From NCBI GenBank assembly GCA_903908605.1, contig CAIVSQ010000378.1, forward strand, positions 1-33,164: DNA of 33,164 bases. Reading direction: 5' to 3'. Both the position numbers and the translations under genes were made by a program. Source of the stretch: an uncultured Anaerolineae bacterium (GTDB lineage: Bacteria > Chloroflexota > Anaerolineae > Anaerolineales > Villigracilaceae). Under the pieces are notes generated by a model, which saw only the letters and a program-made list of their open reading frames with translations, made no database searches and had not been told where the DNA came from. Positions 16,340-27,953 of the stretch are shown here, piece after piece. How positions within the stretch are numbered: position 1 is the stretch's first letter; each line of letters starts with the position of its first letter.

Positions 16340-18325
16340 CTACAGGTGAAAACCGATCAGGTTCCAATACTGGGCCCAGGCAATCACCACCAGGGCAGCC
16401 ACGGCACTGAGTGTAAAGAAAACCCGCAGCCAGGTTTTCCACCAGCGGTTGCGCCAGGCCAGCCCGGCCAGCACCGGCAGAGAGATGGTCAAATATGCCG
16501 GCAGCGAAACCGCGTTGAGCGCGTTGATGATGGCCGGGCTGATGCCCCACACAAAATTGGGGAAGCCGGCGATGCTGTTGAAGGCGTACAAATTGCCGAT
16601 CACCCCAGAGACCACCAGTGCCAGCCACTGCGTCAGCAGCCCGGCCCACACCAGCGCCGCCAGCTCCATTTTGGATAGCGGGGCCCGGGCCTGTTGTTTG
16701 CGAAGTTTGCGCACCAACCAGATCAGCGGCATTAAGAGGAAGATCAGCAGCCCAAAGCTCAGCAAGATCACCGCCGCCACCGCAATGGAACCGATCTGGA
16801 AATGGGCCGCTTCGTACCAGGCCAATTTCTTGAAGGTGCTGTGATAGCCCTGGCCCGAGATCATGCGCACAACACTGCCTTTTTCATCCGTCACAAACGC
16901 CACCACACCGCCGCCGTCCACCCGTTCAAAATGGAGCGGCGAGACCTCAATCCACTGCGTGGCACCCTCAAAACCGCCCATCACACTGCTGTGATCGCCC
17001 ATGCCGGTCGATTCAATCGTCAGCGTGCCATCGTTGTTGGCCTTAATTTCGACCAGCTGCGAGAAGAAGTACATCGACTTGGTAAAGGTGGAGATATCGG
17101 CCTGCAAGGGTCTGAAGGTGCCCGTGAACATCTGGGCGCGTTCACGGTAACCCGTCATACCAACCGGGCTGGTCTTGCCAGCGGGATAATAGTGATTGAG
17201 GTAATCGCCGATCAAATTCAGGCGCAGGTTGCTATCACCCGAGTTGTAGCTGATGAAAATGCCGGTGTTGTACTGCGGCAGCAGCACCAGGCGGGTGCGT
17301 GTGCCGACCCCATCGCCATCGCGCAGCAAGGCGCGCTGGCCGTTTTTGAAATCTTCAAACAAGCCATAGGTGATGCCGGGCATACCCTCCGCCGGACTGA
17401 ATTGCTGGGTGAGCATACTCGCCACCGCTGGCGCGGTCAGGATGCGCCCGTCCTGGTACTGGCCCTGGTTGAGCAGCGCCAGCATAAAATGATTCATATC
17501 GGCGGCAGTCGTGCGCAGCCCGCCCTGCGGAACGTAGCTGATATAGAAAAACGGCTCGGGCTGGTTGTTGCCCTGCTCATAGGAATAACCTGTAGCCAGG
17601 GTGTCGCGCTGGGCGGCGGTCAGGTCCTGGTTAAAGGTGCTGTGCGTCATCCCCAGCGGTGTAAAGATCTTCTCGAGCATGATCTGCTCAAAGGGCCGGC
17701 CGGATATTTCCTGGGTCAGGTAACCGGCCAGGTTGGCGGCATAATCACCATAGGTCAGGTACTTCCCGGCCGGCAGGATCTGGTTGGGCTTGTAGGTGGC
17801 CAGCATTTCACCCAGCGGTTTCAATTCATCGGCCCGCAGCGCCGCCACGCCAATCATGCGCGTCTCAAAGCCATCGGTGTGCGTCAACAGGTTGGCAAAG
17901 GTGAGCGGGTCATCGAAGCGGGTGTTGAGGGTGAAGTCCTTGAAATACGGGCGGATATCGGCCTGCAGGTCGAGCTTGCCCTGCTCGCTGAGCTGCAGCA
18001 GCCCGACCGCGGTGAATAACTTGCCCAGCGAGGCGGTCGTCAGCAGGCTGTCTTCGCTGAACGGCCTTTGCTGCTCGATATCAGCATAGCCATAGCCCTT
18101 CGAGAAGAAGACCTTGCCATCCTTCACCACGCTGATGACCACACCCGGGATGTGGTACAGATCCATCTGTTCGGCCAGGTAGCCATCAAAAAAGGCCTCC
18201 ATCTCGGCCGGGTCCACCGGTCCATCCAGGGCACCACTCTGCGCCAGGGCCGGCTGGGCATTCAGCAAAAGCAGCGATAACAATAAAAACAAAGCGATAA
18301 TTTTTGAGAAAAGACGAGATTGCAT
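16340..18325 (-). CDS. Membrane-anchored serine hydrolase of the class C beta-lactamase/PBP fold
   Basis: A 661-aa protein with a signal peptide ending near ALAQS. The hydrolase domain (about residues 40-375) has the catalytic motif S99-L-G-K102 within TTASLGKLFTA. The second motif, normally YSN, appears as Y192-G-D194 in LTYGDYAANLAGYL, so Asn is replaced by Asp. A soluble beta-rich domain (about 390-500) follows, then about four membrane helices (about 510-655), placing the enzyme on the outer face of the membrane. Substrates of this family range from D-amino-acid peptides to esters and cannot be told from sequence. An AGGAGC RBS precedes ATG 18325. It is the first gene of an operon with the kinase and regulator, so it may feed the sensor or be controlled by it. 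Confidence 0.9.
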   Translation of the reverse strand: MQSRLFSKIIALFLLLSLLLLNAQPALAQSGALDGPVDPAEMEAFFDGYLAEQMDLYHIPGVVISVVKDGKVFFSKGYGYADIEQQRPFSEDSLLTTASLGKLFTAVGLLQLSEQGKLDLQADIRPYFKDFTLNTRFDDPLTFANLLTHTDGFETRMIGVAALRADELKPLGEMLATYKPNQILPAGKYLTYGDYAANLAGYLTQEISGRPFEQIMLEKIFTPLGMTHSTFNQDLTAAQRDTLATGYSYEQGNNQPEPFFYISYVPQGGLRTTAADMNHFMLALLNQGQYQDGRILTAPAVASMLTQQFSPAEGMPGITYGLFEDFKNGQRALLRDGDGVGTRTRLVLLPQYNTGIFISYNSGDSNLRLNLIGDYLNHYYPAGKTSPVGMTGYRERAQMFTGTFRPLQADISTFTKSMYFFSQLVEIKANNDGTLTIESTGMGDHSSVMGGFEGATQWIEVSPLHFERVDGGGVVAFVTDEKGSVVRMISGQGYHSTFKKLAWYEAAHFQIGSIAVAAVILLSFGLLIFLLMPLIWLVRKLRKQQARAPLSKMELAALVWAGLLTQWLALVVSGVIGNLYAFNSIAGFPNFVWGISPAIINALNAVSLPAYLTISLPVLAGLAWRNRWWKTWLRVFFTLSAVAALVVIAWAQYWNLIGFHL

Positions 18326-18753
18326 GGTGAGCTCCTATGACGAGTGAATACTGATAGGATATCAAACAACCCCCGCAAAGGTATCCACCGATCGGTTGAA
18401 GTTTTTGCACCATAGGGTTGATTGTGTGGGGTGAGGGTGGAGGTGGGATGGGTTATTGGTGCGGTAATTGACACTGCGAATAAAGTTGACTATGCGCATA
18501 TCGATATAATTCGAGTTAGCCGGCTGACACAATATAATGAAGAGCCCAGCCCTCAAGATCAATGCTCGCACAGTACAGTGGATTGCACTTGCATTGTTCC
18601 AGGTCAGTTTCTCTCATTTCGGTGCTGATTTTTATTCAACATCAAAAAAAAAGCGACATCCATCCTTGCAAAAAGTGACATTTAAGTATTGCCCTTACAC
18701 CCGAAAGCATCTACAATTATGTAGTGCATTCCGCATACAAGAGGAAGGGTTAA
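18326..18753. other. Divergent intergenic region between the hydrolase operon and the defence island
   Basis: Contains a 10-bp palindrome ACCGATCGGT at 18387-18396 and two overlapping palindromes, TATGCGCATA at 18491-18500 and ATATCGATAT at 18498-18507. These could be operator sites but are short. A frame of 78 codons at 18537-18773 shows no recognisable protein and overlaps the promoter of the next gene, so it is not called. Confidence 0.4.
18689..18717 (+). promoter_or_regulatory. Putative promoter of the defence island
   Basis: TTGCCC (18689-18694) and TACAAT (18712-18717) are separated by exactly 17 bp and lie 37 bp before the start codon at 18754. A purine-rich RBS (GAGGAAGGG) is at 18741-18749. 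This is the best sigma-70-type match upstream of the island. Confidence 0.55.
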
Positions 18754-18942
18754 ATGGAAACAGAATTGCCTAAGACTTTCCAGATGCGTTTCGACCTAAA
18801 AAATGAACAGGATCAAAAAATCGCTCACTTTCTACAGCTCTATCCCTGGTCTCGCACGCAGAAAGTGAAGGAAATCCTTCTTGCCTATATTGAAAGCCAG
18901 GAAACTGAAAAGCAATCTACTCCACCCGGGGGAAACCAATGA
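18754..18942 (+). CDS. Small ribbon-helix-helix-like protein, first gene of the defence island
   Basis: A 62-aa protein. A beta-strand-like stretch (FQMRFDLKN, residues 8-16) is followed by two predicted helices (EQDQKIAHFLQLY and RTQKVKEILLAYIESQ), the layout of ribbon-helix-helix DNA-binding proteins such as ParR/MetJ/Arc types. Its stop codon overlaps the start codon of the giant helicase gene as ATGA (18939-18942), so the two are translationally coupled. A likely role is autoregulator of the operon or a DNA-binding adaptor for the helicase. No catalytic residues are evident, and the fold is inferred by eye. Confidence 0.7.
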   Translation: METELPKTFQMRFDLKNEQDQKIAHFLQLYPWSRTQKVKEILLAYIESQETEKQSTPPGGNQ

Positions 18943-21900
18943 ACGTTTTTGACCTGCGAAACAGCCTTGTTGAAGATTATTCATCCTACATCAGCAGCTT
19001 TATCCGCATCAGGGATAAAAAGATCCGCGAATATGTTGAAGAGCAATTAAAAAACGGCTTATTATGGCCCGAATCGCTCATCCAGCTCAACCCGGCCTTT
19101 GAGCCTGGCCACTGGGTCGATGAACTTGTCCAGGAAGGCTTGCTGCATAAAACCTGCGGGGATATCTTCCGGCGTAAAGATGAAAAGAATCCGGGTGGAA
19201 GCCGTTTTCGCTTCCACCGGCATCAGGAAGATGCCATCCGTGTAGCCCAGGCTGGCAATAACTACGTACTCACCACCGGCACAGGCTCGGGCAAATCGTT
19301 ATCCTATATCGTTCCGATTGTGGATTTTGTCCTCAAGCACGGCAGCGGGCGCGGCATCCAGGCCATCATCGTTTACCCAATGAATGCCCTGGCCAACAGC
19401 CAGTTAAATGAATTAAAGAAGTTCCTCAGCCTGGGTTTCCCCGATCGAAAAAGCCCGGTTACTTTTGCGCGCTACACCGGGCAGGAAAACGACGAGGAAA
19501 AAAACCGGATCATGGCCAACCCACCGGACATCCTGCTGACCAACTATGTCATGCTCGAATTGATCCTGACCCGCCCAGGTGAGCGCAAGACCCTGATCAA
19601 TGCCGCCCAGGGGCTGCGCTTCCTGGTATTGGATGAGCTGCATACTTATCGTGGAAGGCAGGGGGCAGATGTTTCCATGTTGGTGCGGCGGGTGCGCAAT
19701 ATCCTCAACACGACCCGGCTGCAGTGCGTCGGTACCTCGGCTACGCTTTCGAGCGCGGGTGGTCTGGAGCAGCAGAAACGCGATGTGGCTGAGGTCGCGA
19801 CCAAACTATTTGGCGATACCGTCCGGCCCGAAAATATTATCGGTGAAACCTTAAAACGCTCTACCAAAGAACTGGATTTCACCCAGCCCCAAAACCTGGA
19901 AGCACTGACGCTGCGCCTGCAGGCCAGTGACCCAATCCCCAACAACTTTGAAGAATTTATTAGCGAGCCGCTGGCAGGCTGGATCGAGGCCACCCTCGGA
20001 CTGCGCAGAGATGAAGAAACCGGCAAACTGATCAGAGCCATCCCGCGCAGCCTGCTAAGCAGGTATGGCAGCGAGCTGGGCAATGGAAAAGAAGGAGCCG
20101 CCAGACTGCTCAGCACAACAACAGGCGTACCTGAAGAAATCTGCTACCAGCGACTCATCCAAACCCTCATGACCGGCTACGACGTCCGCAACCCAGAGAC
20201 CGGTTTCCCGGTCTTTGCCTTTCGCCTGCACCAGTTCATCAGCCGTGGCGATACGGTCTATGCCTCGCTGGAGGCAGAAGATGAACGCTATGCAACGGTC
20301 AACGGGCAAAAATTTGTTCCAAATGATAGAAGTAAGATCTTGCTGCCGCTGGTCTTTTGCCGTGAGTGTGGCCAGGAATATTACGTGGTGCGGAAGTTCA
20401 AAAACGCTGCTGCTCGTCCACAGCAAGATGGTACTGCGGCCAACTGGACAGCATTTGGCCCCCAGGAATTTGATGACAATGCCGAGGATGATAGCAGCGA
20501 AAAAGGCTATCTCTACCTGAATACACTTGAGCCCTGGCTGCCAGAGAATATGCTTGAGAAAATCCCGGAAGAGTGGCTGGAAGAACGAAATGGGAATATG
20601 AGTGTGATCGCCAGCCAGCGCAAAAACCTGCCGGCGCCGTTCAAAATCAATCCCCTCGGGCAGCTAGCAGAGACAGGCATCGAGGTGCAGTTCATCCCCG
20701 GTAAATTCCGCTTCTGCCTAAGCTGCGGGGTCTCTTATAACCCACGCCAGGGCTCTGAATTTTCCAAACTAACTCAACTCAGCTCAGGCGGTCGCAGCAC
20801 CGATACCACCGTGCTGAGCCTGTCATTAATCCGTAACTTGCGGGCAGACCGAACGTTGGTGGAAAAAGCCCGAAAATTGCTCAGCTTTACAGACAACCGC
20901 CAGGACGCTTCGCTGCAAGCCGGGCATTTCAATGATTTTGTCGAGATCGCCATCTTACGCTCTGGCATCTATAAGGCAATTTTAAAAGCCGGTGAGGCAG
21001 GGATTACTCACGAAGTCCTGACCCAACGCATCTTTGATGCGCTCAAATTGGACTTTGCTTTGTATGCCATCGACCCGGATGTGCGCTTTGCTCAAAAAGC
21101 CGAAACCGAACGCGCCCTGCGTGAAATGCTCGGCTACCGCATCTACCGCGACCTCAAACACGGTTGGCGGATCACCTCTCCCAACCTGGAACAATCTGGA
21201 CTGCTTGAAATTCAATATATTTCCCTGGATGAAGTCTGCGACGCACAGGATATCTGGCAGGATGCCCATCCGGCCCTGGCAGGAGCCAGCCCGCAAACTC
21301 GTCAAAATATCAGCAAGGTACTGCTGGATTTTATGCGCCGGGAGCTGGCCATCAAGGTCGATCACCTGAACCAGAATTACCAGGAAGGTATAAAACTCCT
21401 TAGCAACCAAAAACTAAAAGAACCCTGGAAAATTGACGAAATTGAGAAATTCGAGCATGCTTCCATTTTGTTCCCTCGCAAAAAAGGACATGCGCGCGGT
21501 GAAGATTACCTTGGCAATGTTTTCCTTTCCGGGCAGGGTGGCTACGGCCAGTTCTTACGGCGTCGCAAGAATTTTCCCGATTTCCAAGCCAAACTAACCG
21601 TTGAAGATGCCCAGGAAATGATCCGTCAAATCCTGGAGGCCTTGCGCGTGGGCGGACTGGTGGAAATTGTGCAGGAAGCCAAAAAAGAAGATGAAGTGCC
21701 TGGTTACCAGGTCCCCGCTTCGGTGATGATCTGGAAAGCCGGCGACGGTCGAAAAGCCTTCCATGACCAGATCCGCGTGCCACGCCAGCCGGAAGAAGGC
21801 GGGCGTACCAACCAGTATTTTGTCGATTTTTACCGCTCCATCAGTAGTGACATGTATGGGTTATCAGCCCACGAGCACACCGCCCAGGTGCCGGCCAACA

Positions 21901-24179
21901 TCCGCCAGGAACGTGAAGACCTCTTCAAAGAGGCCAAGCTCCCCATCATGTACTGCTCCCCGACCATGGAGCTGGGTGTCGATATCTCCGAGCTGAATGC
22001 CGTCAACATGCGCAATGTCCCGCCCACCCCGGCCAACTATGCCCAGCGCAGCGGTCGTGCCGGGCGCAGCGGCCAGCCAGCCCTGGTCTTTACCTACTGC
22101 ACCATGGGCAGCCCACATGACCAGTATTACTTCAAACGTCAAAACCTGATGGTCGCGGGCGCAGTGACACCCCCCCGCCTTGACCTGGTTAATGAAGATC
22201 TGGTAAAAGCACACGTCCATTCCATCTGGCTGGCTGAGTCGGGGCTGGACCTGCAGCGCTCGCTCAAAGACCTGCTCGATCTCTCCGGCGATGACCCGTC
22301 CCTGGAGGTGCTTGATTCGGTCAAGGATGCGCTCAATTCAGATGGGATCCGCGCAAAAGCCCGCTTGCGCGCGCAAAGCGTACTAAAAACCATCGAGGTG
22401 GAGCTGGCCAGAACCGATTGGTACAGGGATACCTGGCTGGAAGCTACCCTGAACCACGTCCCGCTCGATTTCGACCAGGCCTGCAAGCGTTGGCGCACCC
22501 TTTATCGCGCCGCCAAGGGACAGCAAAAGACCCAGCAGCGCATCATCGACGATATGTCGCGCTCGGCCGATGACCGTAACCTGGCCAGGCGTTTGCGCAA
22601 CGAAGCCGAGAGCCAGATCGAACTGCTGACCGATTCAGAGAACCTGATTCAGTCCGATTTCTATTCCTACCGCTATTTTGCCAGCGAAGGCTTCCTGCCC
22701 GGTTACAGCTTTCCGCGTCTGCCGCTTTCTGCCTTTATCCCCGGCCGGCGCATCAAAGACAAAGACGAATTCCTGTCACGCTCGCGCTTCCTGGCCATCT
22801 CTGAGTTCGGGCCGCGCTCGATCATCTATCACGAAGGCTCACGCTATATCATCAACAAGGTCAACCTGCCGGTTTCGGAAAGTGGTGATGGACTGGTCAC
22901 CAACCGCGCCAAGCAGTGCCCGGTCTGCGGTTATTTCCATGTTATCAGCGATGGCGATGGCCCTGACCGCTGCCAGCGCTGCGATGCCCTGCTCGATATC
23001 CCCCTGGTGTCCCTCTTCCGCCTGCAAAATGTCTCCACCAAACGCCGTGACCGAATCAGCTCTGACGAGGAAGAACGCATGCGCCAGGGCTTTGAACTGC
23101 GCACCGCCTTCCGTTTCCAGGATAACCAGGCCGGTGAGCCCGCCGCTCAATCGGCCAAACTAATGAAGGATGATCAAGAGCTTGCCACGCTGACCTATGC
23201 CAGCGCAGCCTCGCTCTGGCGCATTAACATGGGCTGGAAGCGCCGAAAAGACCCCACCCAATTTGGGTTTATGCTCGATATTGAGCGCGGCTACTGGGCC
23301 AAGGAAAACGACAAGACCGACGAAGGGGATGACCCGATGTCAACCCGCACCATGAAGGTCATTCCCTTTGTGGAAGACACCAAGAACTGCCTGATCTTTG
23401 AACCGCACAGCCAGCTGCCACTCGAACAAATGGCCAGCCTGCAAGCTGCGCTCAAGTCAGCCATCCAGGTAGCCTACCAGCTTGAAGATAATGAGCTCTC
23501 TGCAGAACCGCTGCCCTCCACTGATGATCGCAAACTGATCCTGTTCTACGAGTCAGCCGAGGGCGGGGCTGGCGTGCTGCGCAGGTTAATGGATGACTCT
23601 AGCGCCTTCGCCAGTGTCGCCCAGACGGCCCTGGAGCTGTGCCACTTTAACCCGCTCACCGGCGAAGATTTACGCAAGGCCGAAAATGCCGTCGAAGACT
23701 GCGAGGCTGCCTGTTACAACTGTCTGATGAGCTACTTCAACCAGATGGAACACCGCCTGCTAGATCGCCAAATCATCAAGGACGTGCTGATTGAATTGAG
23801 CGGTACCCAGGCAAAAATTTCACCATCGGCCCTCTCGCGCGCCGAGCATCTCAAGCGGCTGCGCGCCCAGTGCCAGTCTGACCTGGAACGTAATTGGCTC
23901 GATTTTATCGAAAATCGCAGCCTCAGCCTGCCCTCACACGCTCAAAAACTGATCGAGAGCTGCGCCACCCGCCCAGACTTCTTATATGAAAAAGACTGCC
24001 TGGCCATCTACGTCGACGGCCCGCATCATTTATACCCAGAGCGTGCTCAACGCGATGCCGCCCAGACCCGTTGCCTCGATGATATCGGCTACAGCTACCT
24101 GCGCTTTGGGTTGCAGGATGATTGGGAGCAGGTAATCAAAAAAGCACCGCATGTGTTTGGGAATAGCGGGCAGGCTTAA
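18939..24179 (+). CDS. Giant DEAD/DEAH helicase with DUF1998 and a C-terminal Vsr-like nuclease domain
   Basis: A 1746-aa predicted defence helicase-nuclease. The first RecA domain has Walker A TGTGSGKS (residues about 113-120), YPMNALANSQ, DELH (232-235) with HTYRGRQGADV, and GTSAT (about 264-268). A large insertion carries a Cys pair CRECG (474-477) and CLSCG (593-596). The second RecA domain has ELGVDISELN and motif VI QRSGRAGRSG (about 1036). A zinc ribbon lies at 1327-1348 (CPVCG, CQRCD). DUF1998 follows with YESAEGGAGVLRRL (about 1535) and Cys 1568, 1588, 1592 and 1595. The last ~80 residues match Vsr/DUF559-type endonucleases: PDFLY with D1680, YVDGPHH at 1691-1697, then RDAAQTRCLDDIGYSYLRFG. 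DruE of Druantia and DrmA plus DrmB of DISARM are the nearest named relatives; the nuclease fusion is atypical. RBS GGGGGAAA. Confidence 0.88.
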   Translation: MNVFDLRNSLVEDYSSYISSFIRIRDKKIREYVEEQLKNGLLWPESLIQLNPAFEPGHWVDELVQEGLLHKTCGDIFRRKDEKNPGGSRFRFHRHQEDAIRVAQAGNNYVLTTGTGSGKSLSYIVPIVDFVLKHGSGRGIQAIIVYPMNALANSQLNELKKFLSLGFPDRKSPVTFARYTGQENDEEKNRIMANPPDILLTNYVMLELILTRPGERKTLINAAQGLRFLVLDELHTYRGRQGADVSMLVRRVRNILNTTRLQCVGTSATLSSAGGLEQQKRDVAEVATKLFGDTVRPENIIGETLKRSTKELDFTQPQNLEALTLRLQASDPIPNNFEEFISEPLAGWIEATLGLRRDEETGKLIRAIPRSLLSRYGSELGNGKEGAARLLSTTTGVPEEICYQRLIQTLMTGYDVRNPETGFPVFAFRLHQFISRGDTVYASLEAEDERYATVNGQKFVPNDRSKILLPLVFCRECGQEYYVVRKFKNAAARPQQDGTAANWTAFGPQEFDDNAEDDSSEKGYLYLNTLEPWLPENMLEKIPEEWLEERNGNMSVIASQRKNLPAPFKINPLGQLAETGIEVQFIPGKFRFCLSCGVSYNPRQGSEFSKLTQLSSGGRSTDTTVLSLSLIRNLRADRTLVEKARKLLSFTDNRQDASLQAGHFNDFVEIAILRSGIYKAILKAGEAGITHEVLTQRIFDALKLDFALYAIDPDVRFAQKAETERALREMLGYRIYRDLKHGWRITSPNLEQSGLLEIQYISLDEVCDAQDIWQDAHPALAGASPQTRQNISKVLLDFMRRELAIKVDHLNQNYQEGIKLLSNQKLKEPWKIDEIEKFEHASILFPRKKGHARGEDYLGNVFLSGQGGYGQFLRRRKNFPDFQAKLTVEDAQEMIRQILEALRVGGLVEIVQEAKKEDEVPGYQVPASVMIWKAGDGRKAFHDQIRVPRQPEEGGRTNQYFVDFYRSISSDMYGLSAHEHTAQVPANIRQEREDLFKEAKLPIMYCSPTMELGVDISELNAVNMRNVPPTPANYAQRSGRAGRSGQPALVFTYCTMGSPHDQYYFKRQNLMVAGAVTPPRLDLVNEDLVKAHVHSIWLAESGLDLQRSLKDLLDLSGDDPSLEVLDSVKDALNSDGIRAKARLRAQSVLKTIEVELARTDWYRDTWLEATLNHVPLDFDQACKRWRTLYRAAKGQQKTQQRIIDDMSRSADDRNLARRLRNEAESQIELLTDSENLIQSDFYSYRYFASEGFLPGYSFPRLPLSAFIPGRRIKDKDEFLSRSRFLAISEFGPRSIIYHEGSRYIINKVNLPVSESGDGLVTNRAKQCPVCGYFHVISDGDGPDRCQRCDALLDIPLVSLFRLQNVSTKRRDRISSDEEERMRQGFELRTAFRFQDNQAGEPAAQSAKLMKDDQELATLTYASAASLWRINMGWKRRKDPTQFGFMLDIERGYWAKENDKTDEGDDPMSTRTMKVIPFVEDTKNCLIFEPHSQLPLEQMASLQAALKSAIQVAYQLEDNELSAEPLPSTDDRKLILFYESAEGGAGVLRRLMDDSSAFASVAQTALELCHFNPLTGEDLRKAENAVEDCEAACYNCLMSYFNQMEHRLLDRQIIKDVLIELSGTQAKISPSALSRAEHLKRLRAQCQSDLERNWLDFIENRSLSLPSHAQKLIESCATRPDFLYEKDCLAIYVDGPHHLYPERAQRDAAQTRCLDDIGYSYLRFGLQDDWEQVIKKAPHVFGNSGQA

Positions 24180-24203
24180 ATATTTTTAGACCACCAGATC
24201 GTT

Positions 24204-24266
24204 CACCACAAAGGTCATGAAGAACCACCAAGAAAACCTTTGTGCCTCTTTGTGTCCTTCGTGGTG
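24204..24266. repeat. Inverted repeat, island family copy 1
   Basis: A 63-bp imperfect palindrome starting CACCACAAAGG and ending CCTTCGTGGTG, lying 24 bp after the helicase stop codon. It shares CCACCAAGAAAACC and TTTGTG segments with the copies at 29332-29401 and 29418-29487. It could act as a transcription or mRNA-stability boundary between the helicase and the downstream genes. Confidence 0.75.
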
Positions 24267-24301
24267 ACTCGTTTTTAACACAGGGCAGATACGCGTACCG
24301 G

Positions 24302-24310
24302 TGCTACAAT
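24302..24310 (+). promoter_or_regulatory. Possible internal promoter (extended -10)
   Basis: TGCTACAAT lies 22 bp before the ATG at 24333, which has a CAGAGGAAA RBS. No clear -35 is present. If active it would give the downstream genes their own transcription start after the inverted repeat. Confidence 0.4.
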
Positions 24311-24332
24311 ATTATTCAGAGGAAATTGATCC

Positions 24333-24863
24333 ATGTTAACAGCCGGGCAGTTGGAAAAAGAAGAACGTTTGGTTGCCGAACTGGAGGTCATGGGGATCCG
24401 TTACCTATCCCGCCTGACGGCCACCCAGGTCAGGCACCTGCGATCTCCACAGCAAATGTTGACCGATCTGGTAAAACAGCCCAGCAGCCGCGTCCGCACG
24501 GCTGTGATTGCCATTTTTCTTTTACATCCTGATTTCTGCGAAGCCCTGCCAGGCGCACTGGATGGTTTATCACCGCAAGATCAGCAAACACTCAAGTTCT
24601 TTTACACCGCGGCAGTCTATTTGCAGCGCAAACATGATGCCCGGCTGCAGTTATATGTGGGAGATCGTTGGCGTCAGCTTCCAGATCTATTCCAGCAGGA
24701 ATTTTCCTTCCAACCGCAGGCTTCCCCAGATGAGCTGCTCCGCCAGCTCGGCATAAAACAACGCGAGCAAACCGGCATCGTGGCCAATTGGGCGGGTACT
24801 TACGAAAACGTGGCTCATCATTTACTGCGCAGTTGGGAATTGGGGCAAAAATGGAGCCAGTAA
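24333..24863 (+). CDS. Unknown 176-aa protein of the defence island
   Basis: A soluble, helix-rich 176-aa protein that I cannot assign to a named family. Visible features are an N-terminal helix (QLEKEERLVAELEVMGI), a repeated Leu-rich helical middle (LLHPDFCEALPGALDGL, TLKFFYTAAVYLQRKHD) and a C-terminal NWAGTYENVAHHLLRSWELG. It has a good RBS. Its stop codon lies inside the start of a broken nucleotidyltransferase gene (13-bp overlap), an arrangement typical of two-gene toxin-antitoxin or adaptor pairs. It may be the partner (antitoxin or substrate) of that nucleotidyltransferase; this is a positional inference. Confidence 0.75.
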   Translation: MLTAGQLEKEERLVAELEVMGIRYLSRLTATQVRHLRSPQQMLTDLVKQPSSRVRTAVIAIFLLHPDFCEALPGALDGLSPQDQQTLKFFYTAAVYLQRKHDARLQLYVGDRWRQLPDLFQQEFSFQPQASPDELLRQLGIKQREQTGIVANWAGTYENVAHHLLRSWELGQKWSQ

Positions 24864-25069
24864 CTTCCGCCATCCTGAAAAATTTTCTCAGCCAGCTCGG
24901 AGAACGCCTTCCCGCGCCAGCCTCGCTTTACCTTTTGGGCGGCAGCGCCCTGGGGATGGGTGGGCAGATCGCATCAATAAAATTCTCAAGGGCTACCTTA
25001 TGCCAGATGCGCGTAAACCAAACGAACTGTTTTGTTGAGACCGATTTTGAGCATAAGTTCAAAGCATAA
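24851..25069 (+). pseudogene. Remnant of a nucleotidyltransferase (DUF6036-like) gene
   Basis: A 72-codon frame starting at ATG 24851 within the end of the previous gene. The first ~38 residues (FLSQLGERLPAPASLYLLGG then SALGMGG) match the start of MNT-type or AbiEii-like nucleotidyltransferases, whose GGSA motif is here at residues 30-33. The catalytic D-x-D/E pair expected about 10 residues later is absent; the frame instead continues as unrelated residues and ends at 72 aa, where intact relatives are 150-250 aa. An internal deletion shortly after the GGSA motif explains this best. Confidence 0.65.
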
Positions 25070-25103
25070 TCATTAATTTTCAGTTGGGAAGAGGTCCGAA
25101 TAC

Positions 25104-27950
<2,847 letters not shown>

Positions 27951-27953
27951 AAG

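Noticed and set aside
16802-18019. A 405-codon plus-strand frame
   Set aside because: It lies antisense to the serine hydrolase, whose catalytic motifs are intact; the frame has no recognisable domain.
18491-18507. A promoter from TTGACT and TATAAT near 18485-18508
   Set aside because: The spacing is 13 bp, too short for sigma-70 use; the better-spaced pair at 18689-18717 is preferred.
18537-18773. A 78-codon plus-strand frame before the defence island
   Set aside because: It overlaps the likely -35/-10 and the start of the RHH-like gene, has no RBS and no recognisable protein features.
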